Source: an uncultured Oscillospiraceae bacterium
Lineage (GTDB): Bacteria > Bacillota > Clostridia > Oscillospirales > Oscillospiraceae
DNA length: 46,265 bases
Direction: 5' to 3'
Assembly (NCBI GenBank): GCA_947626345.1
Contig: CANQSF010000020.1
Location: 1-46,265, forward strand
Part shown: positions 40,363-46,265 of the stretch, one piece after another
How the letters are laid out: every line of letters starts with the position of its first letter
Position numbering within the stretch: position 1 is the stretch's first letter
Position numbers and translations under genes: made by a program
Notes under the pieces: model-generated
Databases searched by the model: none
Seen by the model: the letters and a program-made list of their open reading frames with translations, nothing else
What the model was told of the DNA's origin: nothing

Positions 40363-40695
40363 TTATTTGAGCTTTTCAAGAATCTCTTCAGCAGACTTTC
40401 CACTGCTGACCAGAGCTGTGACTGCCTGCTCAATTTCAGCTTTCTTTGCTACCGCTTCAGCCTTTATCTCCATTTTTTCCTTCTTGGCAAGAAGACCTGC
40501 AAGCTTTTTTTCTGCTTCTCGGATGTCAGCCTTATTTGTTTTTACCCGTGTTTGTAAGTCCTTAATTGACTCTTTCAAAGCTTCCTGCTTATCATTCAGC
40601 ATTTCGATCTCCGCTTTCTGTGCAGAAATGCTCACTGTCAGATCGTCTGGTGATTTAGTTGATTTCTTATTCTTACTTCCTTTTGGTCTTCCCAT
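40363..40695 (-). CDS. coiled-coil protein with AT-hook-like N-terminus (110 aa)
   Basis: It begins MGRPKGSKNKKSTKSPDDLT: GRPKGSKN is an AT-hook-like basic motif that can bind the DNA minor groove. Residues 25-95 are a continuous Lys/Glu-rich coiled coil. No enzyme motif. AAGGAGGC precedes the ATG, and TTGATT-16-TATAAT lies at 40725-40752. The gene ends 23 nt before the recombination-operon promoter, with no terminator in between. A nucleoid-type regulator is possible. Confidence 0.75.
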   Translation of the reverse strand: MGRPKGSKNKKSTKSPDDLTVSISAQKAEIEMLNDKQEALKESIKDLQTRVKTNKADIREAEKKLAGLLAKKEKMEIKAEAVAKKAEIEQAVTALVSSGKSAEEILEKLK

Positions 40696-40724
40696 GATAC
40701 AGCCTCCTTATATTTGTTGGTTCA

Positions 40725-40752
40725 ATTATACCCTCTTCTCAATAAAAATCAA
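40725..40752 (-). promoter_or_regulatory. promoter of the coiled-coil gene
   Basis: On the minus strand, TTGATT (40752-40747), 16 nt, TATAAT (40730-40725), about 30 nt upstream of the ATG. Confidence 0.75.
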
Positions 40753-40802
40753 CTACGAATTTCATCCTGTCAATTCAGCTAATTTATTATCTGTATAATG
40801 TA

Positions 40803-41645
40803 TTACTCTTCTAATAAAGCATCTGTAAGGCTATCATGTAATTGCTTATGCAGAACAAGGCTGAGATAATTATCTCCTAGAGCCACAATAAAATCTGGCG
40901 TAATCCTCCAGTACGGATGGATACGCAATTGATGGAACACTGTTTCCAACGTATAAAGCAGCATTGTGTCATCAATCTGGACATTCTGGAGTATAGCTTT
41001 TCGCGCTTCACTCCACGCTTCCGCTCGGTCGACCTGTTTTGATCTCATAACATAAGCGATGATTAATGACATCGCTTTTCTTGATTCAGAATCATTGCCC
41101 AAAACATCGTGGTAAAGACTAACTATCCTATTTCTGATAAACTTGTTCTTTAAAGATATAGTACTAGACTCATACATAATAGAATCAGCCATAATGTCTG
41201 CAACAGTCTCTCTCCATATTGCATATCCGACATATCGCACTTCTCCGTCATCACCTGGGATCAAACAATACTTAGTGAAGAAGTCACCATTGGGGATTTC
41301 ATTTCTAGCACAGAATAAATGAGAGATTTCATGAAAGAGCATCCGGAACAGTTCGTCTTCGGGATAATCAATATCTTCTCTGATAAGGACGCCATATTCA
41401 TTTTCGTTTAGGAATGCCTGGCCTCCCATATCATCAAAGTATCCATCTGTCTTATACATCTCTGATAAGTACTTAGGGAAATGTTCTTGGCAAAATCTCT
41501 CATAGACCTCCACGCCATTTTGTGGTGTAAAAAAGTCAAGATGTACTAACCCTTTGCAGATGTTGGATCCCATCTTTGCGTTGAAGATATCAAGCGCCCT
41601 ATAGAAGCGCTGCGCAAAAACTTGTTTTGTATACCTGCACGGCAT
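40803..41645 (-). CDS. zinc metallopeptidase-like protein (280 aa)
   Basis: HExxH is visible in RMLFHEISHLFCARNE, with a possible third ligand Glu in AIWRETVADIMADS 45-50 residues later, as in gluzincins. No signal peptide or membrane helix, so it probably acts in the cytoplasm. Helical C-terminal half (LLYTLETVFHQLRIHPYW and onward). The ATG at 41645 is preferred over the GTG at 41657 because AAGGGTGAG is correctly spaced before it. Strikingly AT-rich compared with the VWA gene beside it, so it may be a later addition. Substrate unknown; a repressor or toxin-antitoxin partner is possible. Confidence 0.7.
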   Translation of the reverse strand: MPCRYTKQVFAQRFYRALDIFNAKMGSNICKGLVHLDFFTPQNGVEVYERFCQEHFPKYLSEMYKTDGYFDDMGGQAFLNENEYGVLIREDIDYPEDELFRMLFHEISHLFCARNEIPNGDFFTKYCLIPGDDGEVRYVGYAIWRETVADIMADSIMYESSTISLKNKFIRNRIVSLYHDVLGNDSESRKAMSLIIAYVMRSKQVDRAEAWSEARKAILQNVQIDDTMLLYTLETVFHQLRIHPYWRITPDFIVALGDNYLSLVLHKQLHDSLTDALLEE

Positions 41646-41788
41646 CAGATATCTCACCCTTCTTAATTTGGGATGGTAATAATATCATATCACAGGCGCG
41701 TCAATAAATCCACATACAAAAACAAACCTTCATTTATATATTTCAGTGAACGGGCATGATTAACTTGCTAATCCATGCAATTAGAAAA

Positions 41789-41808
41789 GGCAGCCGTTGC
41801 CGGCTGCC
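41789..41808 (-). terminator. terminator of the AAA+/VWA unit
   Basis: Stem GGCAGCCG (41789-41796) / CGGCTGCC (41801-41808), followed on the minus strand by TTTT. It lies about 50 nt after the VWA stop. Confidence 0.75.
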
Positions 41809-41857
41809 CATCAATATGGTTAGAAACTCTACAAATGGGTAGCCAGCCGAAGCTCGC

Positions 41858-44143
41858 TCAGATATGGATGTGACGCTTTACAACTGCGGTCAGTTTGGAG
41901 GGCAGCTGAGCCAGATCCGTAATGTCAAGGAAAGAGTCGCCGTAGATCCGCTCGATGCTTGGTTTATCATCGCCTATAGCCGCTGCCACGAACAGGATGC
42001 CCTTACGCTGGTATTCCTTTCGGATGCCGCGCAGGTCCTCTTCTGCGGCAGTGCCATAGTATCCGGTATCCGCCGGCTGGCCGTCTGACACCAAGATCAG
42101 CAGCTTGACGTCCTCATTTCGCTTGCACAGCTGCTCAGCGACAAACCGCAGGGCAGCGCCGTCACGGTTGCTTCCCCTGGCGGAGATATCCATCATCCGG
42201 TATCGGTCATCATTGTCGATACTGTCAAACTCCGCATAAGAGTACAGTGCGACGGATGCCCCATCCGTGCTGTGGCCATAGACCATCACGGGTATGTCCA
42301 GGCTCCGGCAAAAGTCATATAGGATGATGGCCGAGGCTCTGGCATAGGTGCATCGGTCACAGGAATACATAGAACCGGACTCATCGAACAGCAATGCCAC
42401 TGCCAGCTGGGGGACTTCCCTGGGGAGCGCATTCTTATAGAATACCTTCCCGTCATTGCGGTGTATCGCATGGGAGTCCAGACGTCTGCCGAACAGCAAC
42501 CCTGTCTGTTTCCCTCCACGGCGGCTGTCCTGGAGCTGGCGAACCAAGCTCCTTTGAAGCTGTCGGGAGATTGTCAGCAGCGACGGAGCAATACTCTTAT
42601 ACTGCTCTATGTAACTTTCGTCCACGCTCGCCATACGGTTCACAATGATGCTGACGCCGCTGTGGATATCTCCATAGGAGATGTTCTGGGCGGCTTCATT
42701 CAGTTCTTGCAGACGCTCGTTTTCCAACTGCTCACAGGCAGCACGCTCCGCCATCTTGTCCAAGAGCCGGTCAATGTCTGCGGCCGCCCCCTCATAGGGG
42801 TCGTGTGCATAGTCGTCATTTCGCTCTGTTGTACCACCTTCCGGGGCGTTGACGTGATCCGTCTGCTGCAGCGGAATGCGGCCTTCTTCAGTTTCGGAAG
42901 CTCCTCGGCGCTCACCAGATTCACCGTCAGATGAAATGTTTCCAGAAACAGATCCACCCTCGGCTCCAGCGCCGTCAGACTCACCGCCTTCGCTGCTCTT
43001 TTCCTCGGGTTTGAGAGCCTCTGTCTCCGGGCTGGTCCCAGCATCGCCCGCACCCTCGGCCTCGGCAGATGACTCCTTGGCGTCCTCTTTGGTCTGCTTG
43101 CGGGCATCTTCGGTTGCGGAAGCCTCCTCACCACCTGTGTCTGGGACAGGAGTAGATGACCCTTCTCCAATTTCGGTGGCACCCGCGATCTTGCTCAGCG
43201 CACTTTTCAGCATCTCGCTGATATCAGCAGATGATCCGGCCGCCGCCTCTGCCTTTTGCTGCTCCTTCATCGCTTCCAGGTACGGCTGGATATACTCCCA
43301 GCAGCGCACCAGAATGACATTGGCAACATCAAACCTCTCACGAGCGTCGTGGGTAAGCAATGCACGGTCGATATCAGGAATCAGGCTGAAAACAACCTGG
43401 ACCCGTTCATCCGTCTTAGGCTCGTCGCCGTACATGATCACTCCATACTTCGCATAGCTGAGCATGAGCTGCAGGATGCTGGAAAAGATGGGTTGATCCT
43501 CGGTTCCTTCCCTTTCGATCAGTTCGGTCACCGTGGGCATCTGCTTCATCTGCAATGCCCGAAGGTTCTCCAGCGCATAGCCCAGGGTGCCCGGGAAGTT
43601 GTTCAGCATTCGGTTTTCGATATACCCATCCTCAAGGACATTCAAGATGTGATGGGCAACGATTTGGAGCATCAGCAGATTGTCTTGGGATGCTTTGGCA
43701 TAATCCCACAACGCAACTTCATTGGCCCGGTCCTTGACCGTCTTCAGGAGCGGCGCTGCCGGATACCAGCGGTACCTATCCAGGTTATTGGCGTAGGTCT
43801 GGGCTGCCAGAAAATCTGTGTAGAGGACATGCCCCAGCTCATGGGCAAAGAGGCCCGTAACAGTCCAATATCGATCCTCCCTGCCGCGCACAGATGTGAC
43901 GATCTTATGTCCGGCATTGATACAGATACACTGATTGTCTGTGCCTGCCACCTGCCCATATTTTGGGTTCCAGATGATATTCACGCGGACCCGGCGGTTG
44001 TAGTGATACCGCCGGGTCTGTGCTACCGCCATGTCTTCATAGTGCCCCGCGAGAATTCGGGACGTGAAAAACTGGCGGTCCGTGATCTTGCTGCGCTTCT
44101 CATTGAGAAGCTGCTTGACTCTTTTGTGATTCACCCTTGCCAT
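41858..44143 (-). CDS. CobT-like protein: N-terminal metalloprotease motif and C-terminal VWA domain (761 aa)
   Basis: Residues 95-175 carry a HExxH site (HELGHVLYTD, His101/Glu102/His105) with EDGYIENRM as a possible third-ligand region (about Glu171). Residues 300-460 are a highly acidic, disordered Glu/Ser/Gly linker. The C-terminal VWA domain (about 575-761) has an intact MIDAS: Asp587-x-Ser589-x-Ser591 in LFDESGSM, and later GSNRDGAALRFV and LILVSDGQPADTG. This is the arrangement of CobT-type partners of MoxR/CobS AAA+ ATPases. GGAGGAATT precedes the ATG. The AAA+ gene lies 23 nt upstream in the same transcript. A remodelling or conflict function is inference. Confidence 0.85.
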   Translation of the reverse strand: MARVNHKRVKQLLNEKRSKITDRQFFTSRILAGHYEDMAVAQTRRYHYNRRVRVNIIWNPKYGQVAGTDNQCICINAGHKIVTSVRGREDRYWTVTGLFAHELGHVLYTDFLAAQTYANNLDRYRWYPAAPLLKTVKDRANEVALWDYAKASQDNLLMLQIVAHHILNVLEDGYIENRMLNNFPGTLGYALENLRALQMKQMPTVTELIEREGTEDQPIFSSILQLMLSYAKYGVIMYGDEPKTDERVQVVFSLIPDIDRALLTHDARERFDVANVILVRCWEYIQPYLEAMKEQQKAEAAAGSSADISEMLKSALSKIAGATEIGEGSSTPVPDTGGEEASATEDARKQTKEDAKESSAEAEGAGDAGTSPETEALKPEEKSSEGGESDGAGAEGGSVSGNISSDGESGERRGASETEEGRIPLQQTDHVNAPEGGTTERNDDYAHDPYEGAAADIDRLLDKMAERAACEQLENERLQELNEAAQNISYGDIHSGVSIIVNRMASVDESYIEQYKSIAPSLLTISRQLQRSLVRQLQDSRRGGKQTGLLFGRRLDSHAIHRNDGKVFYKNALPREVPQLAVALLFDESGSMYSCDRCTYARASAIILYDFCRSLDIPVMVYGHSTDGASVALYSYAEFDSIDNDDRYRMMDISARGSNRDGAALRFVAEQLCKRNEDVKLLILVSDGQPADTGYYGTAAEEDLRGIRKEYQRKGILFVAAAIGDDKPSIERIYGDSFLDITDLAQLPSKLTAVVKRHIHI

Positions 44144-44166
44144 TCAGGGTAATTCCTCCTTCCTTT

Positions 44167-46041
44167 TCAAGATGCTTTCTTCCGGCGGATCGGAGAGAAA
44201 ATAGGCTCCAGCACGGCGCTGATGAGCGCCTCACGGTCGTTCTCATCCGAGGTCGCCTTGCTGATGACCGTATAGAGCGCCGAATAATACGGGTCGCCCG
44301 TTATCTCGGTGCTCACGATCCAGTCCAGCAGACTGCGCATGCCAACAGCGCCATCCGTGATGCTGTTCTTCCGGCAATAGTCCGCCATGTCGTTGACCAC
44401 CTGCACCATCTGGGATACCTGATACTCGTCGGTGGCACCGGTGACGCTCATTGCCCGTTCCACCATCACCTCCGGCGACGGCAGCTCGATATCGCGCACC
44501 AGGCTCATACGGTCCACCACGCTCTGGTTGAGGCCGCGGCAGCCTTCATAGCTGACGTTCGTCGTGACGACCACAACCGTGTCAGGATGCCGCTCTATGA
44601 TCTCCCCTGTCGGTAGTGTGATTGAACCCTCCTGCTCCAGCAGAGAGTTCAGACCCACCAGCACGCCGGGCTGCACGATCGTAGTGGGCTCCTGCAGCTC
44701 GATGAGATAGCCGTTTTTCAGCGCTTTGATGAAATCGGTCTCCACATAGGTGAAGCTCTGGCCACCGCTTTTGGCATCTTCGCTTCGTTTGGACAGTGCC
44801 TTGACCTTCTCCGTGACCTTTTCCATGACGATGGACATGCATTCCTGCGAGGTAGCTCCGGGATTTTCCGTGCCTGTGAGCGCTTGGTAGACGCCCGCAG
44901 GGTCATAGTCCATATCCTCCAGATCCGGAAGGTCCAGCAGCTTCATCACGTTGGCACAGTTCATTCCGCCCATCGCTTTCAGCTGCTCCCGCTCCATGTC
45001 CAGCTGGGCACTGCCTGTGGATGTACCATCGGAGTCGGGAAAGATCTGCCCGATGAAGTCGAAGATCTCTGTGCCTGCCGAGCATGTGTACTTCATGTAC
45101 GGCAGATGCAGACCAGCCGCAATAGCCTTGGCCCCCATGGTTTTTCCTGTGCCGGCCGGCCCCCGTAGGAGAAAGTTGCGCATCTGCGTGGGGCGCCCTG
45201 TTGTGATCTGGGCGTGTCGGCAGATATCCACCACCTCTTCCGGGATGACGTACCATTCCGGTAGCTTGGGAATCAGCTTCTCTTCCAACGCGGAATAAGC
45301 ACGCTTATGGAAGGCATACTGACCAACGAAGTCCTTGTGCTCAATGAAGGTGTTCGCTTTCTTGATCACAGAGGGTCCTGTTTTCGCAAAGATCCGGAAC
45401 TCACCTGCCAGAACAGATGTAGGTGTGAATGCCCCGGAATCCAACTGCGTTTCAGAGACGCGGAGAAGATTGCCGGACTTATCCACAGTCACCTTGACAT
45501 GGGCCGAACAGGCATCATCCTTTATCCTGCGGTAAGCGTTATCACAAAGATAGGCCATGCTCTCAGTCGCTCTTTTGAAATCAGGAAACCTTTTGGTATA
45601 TTCGTCGTAGTAGTCCTCGTACTTCTCCTTGAACTCATCGTCCTGCATCAGGAACGGCATGAGGGCGAGAAAGACCGCCGAGCCGTCCATTTTCGACGGC
45701 AGAAGCGTATAACTCTCGATCACCTCGGTACAGGCGTCATATTTGCTCGCCATAACAGAACCGGTATTGCTGTCATAGACGACCAGATGATAGGCATCCG
45801 GGCCCATGGAGGATTTGTACTCGGCCACAGAACGATCGTCGATCGTCCCCACGGCGCCCAGACCGGAGCCATTCTGCATCGCGCACACGGCATTCACTGC
45901 CTTGATCACCGTCGCGCAAAGCGTAGACTCGGTCCCGCTCCCATACTTGGACGATACCTTCACTTTCTTGCTGGTCAGCTTATCGAACGGCATCGGAAGG
46001 CTCCGGGCATAATTGAAAAGGTTATTTATGCAAGTGCTCAT
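44167..46041 (-). CDS. MoxR/CobS-like AAA+ ATPase (624 aa)
   Basis: The N-terminal 270 residues are a helical/beta extension without known motif, longer than normal MoxR. The AAA+ core starts with Walker A GPAGTGKT (294-301). A Walker-B-like strand GYLIELQEPT precedes IVQPGVLVGLNSLLEQEG, the pattern of MoxR-type AAA_5 proteins. VVVTTNVSYEGCRGLNQSVV carries sensor 1 and DRMSLVRDIELPS an arginine finger candidate. The C-terminal helical lid follows. Such ATPases act with VWA proteins as chaperone-like remodellers (CobS/CobT, MoxR/VWA), matching the next gene. AAGAGGAGTAGAT precedes the ATG, 13 nt after the small upstream gene. Confidence 0.85.
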   Translation of the reverse strand: MSTCINNLFNYARSLPMPFDKLTSKKVKVSSKYGSGTESTLCATVIKAVNAVCAMQNGSGLGAVGTIDDRSVAEYKSSMGPDAYHLVVYDSNTGSVMASKYDACTEVIESYTLLPSKMDGSAVFLALMPFLMQDDEFKEKYEDYYDEYTKRFPDFKRATESMAYLCDNAYRRIKDDACSAHVKVTVDKSGNLLRVSETQLDSGAFTPTSVLAGEFRIFAKTGPSVIKKANTFIEHKDFVGQYAFHKRAYSALEEKLIPKLPEWYVIPEEVVDICRHAQITTGRPTQMRNFLLRGPAGTGKTMGAKAIAAGLHLPYMKYTCSAGTEIFDFIGQIFPDSDGTSTGSAQLDMEREQLKAMGGMNCANVMKLLDLPDLEDMDYDPAGVYQALTGTENPGATSQECMSIVMEKVTEKVKALSKRSEDAKSGGQSFTYVETDFIKALKNGYLIELQEPTTIVQPGVLVGLNSLLEQEGSITLPTGEIIERHPDTVVVVTTNVSYEGCRGLNQSVVDRMSLVRDIELPSPEVMVERAMSVTGATDEYQVSQMVQVVNDMADYCRKNSITDGAVGMRSLLDWIVSTEITGDPYYSALYTVISKATSDENDREALISAVLEPIFSPIRRKKAS

Positions 46042-46053
46042 ATCTACTCCTCT

Positions 46054-46265
46054 TTATTTCATAAGATGTATCCTTATCCCTGACGGTGTGATCTCCACGT
46101 CGCGCAGCCCTTCGCGCTTCAGCTGCTCACAGATTTCCCCCCAACTCTTTTTCCTGGGAAGCTCCTCTGCGGTGAGCATGACATCAGCGACACCGTGGCC
46201 GATCGCGTCATTGCACCGTCTGTTGCAGTCAATGATGTTTGACTCCACCCACTCAAAGGCAAGCA
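46054..46265 (-). CDS. small uncharacterised protein, 5' end outside the window
   Basis: At least 64 codons from a GTG at 46248, but the frame stays open to the window edge (LAFEWVESNI), so the true start may lie beyond. It contains CNRRCNDAIGHGVADVMLTA, then KKSWGEICEQLKREGLRDVE and a beta-like end (ITPSGIRIHLMK). No family is recognised. It precedes the AAA+ gene in the same direction and is probably cotranscribed. Confidence 0.55.
   Translation of the reverse strand, partial: LAFEWVESNIIDCNRRCNDAIGHGVADVMLTAEELPRKKSWGEICEQLKREGLRDVEITPSGIRIHLMK

Larger units (their letters stand above)
23364..46265. mobile_element. integrative element (left part; right end outside the window)
   Basis: It begins at the spoVAC junction. 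It carries a nuclease cargo gene, three serine recombinases, sigma/Orf8-type regulators, a primase/recombination operon, a metallopeptidase and an AAA+/VWA pair. Base composition is visibly more AT-rich than the flanking chromosome, especially at 23.4-32.5 kb and 40.1-41.8 kb. The interior att copy at 25722-25739 suggests two adjacent units: a 2.4-kb nuclease segment and the main element. Transfer genes were not seen here. Confidence 0.75.

Noticed and set aside
23364..46265. CRISPR array, tRNA or rRNA genes
   Set aside because: No regularly spaced direct repeats, cloverleaf-like sequence or rRNA stretch was seen here or elsewhere in the window.

Overview
This window looks like chromosome from an endospore-forming, moderately high-GC member of the Clostridia, most likely Oscillospirales (Flavonifractor/Lawsonibacter-like). 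The evidence is strong AGGAGG ribosome sites, pyruvate phosphate dikinase, a spoVAC remnant, PadR/DUF4097 signalling genes and a sortase-type surface protein. The species cannot be named from the sequence. No rRNA, tRNA or CRISPR array is visible.

Region 1 (1-11.6 kb, core genome). It holds the start of ppdK, two tiny ORFs, and a choline-binding-repeat surface protein whose promoter spacer contains a G9 tract. Next is a response regulator / histidine kinase / HtrA operon. A polar amino-acid ABC transporter (receptor, permease, ATPase) follows, with a second receptor lipoprotein whose domain order is circularly permuted. The region ends with a PadR / HAAS-DUF4097 pair preceded by a promoter embedded in an inverted repeat.

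Region 2 (11.6-23.1 kb, minus-strand surface/toxin block). A ~2,200-residue cell-wall-anchored surface protein is split from its signal peptide by a G10 tract, which looks like a coding phase-variation switch set OFF here. Downstream lies a four-gene cluster: a cholesterol-dependent-cytolysin-like protein fused to a C-terminal cysteine-hydrolase-like domain; a GH25 muramidase with LysM; an ImmA/IrrE-like protein that has lost the HExxH residues; and a two-helix membrane protein. I read this as a toxin with its own release genes; that reading is inference. It is the best candidate here for an undescribed system.

Region 3 (23.2-46.3 kb, integrative element, right end outside the window). The element is inserted in spoVAC, whose last ~40 codons survive at 23.24-23.36 kb. 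An 18-bp att-like core occurs at the spoVAC junction and again at the end of the first recombinase gene (16/18 identity). Between the copies sits one cargo gene, a 692-residue PD-(D/E)xK nuclease protein, which may be expressed from a promoter whose -35 box is the att core itself. Then come three overlapping large serine recombinases with an SD-sequestering leader, Tn916-like sigma/Orf8 regulators, and a recombination/replication operon (primase, candidate annealing protein, RecD2-like helicase, DUF4406-like protein, YqaJ exonuclease). That operon starts from a strong promoter followed by two terminator-like hairpins. A metallopeptidase and a CobS/CobT-like (MoxR AAA+ / metalloprotease-VWA) pair follow. 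No relaxase, coupling protein, capsid or terminase gene is in view, so ICE versus phage-like element is undecided.
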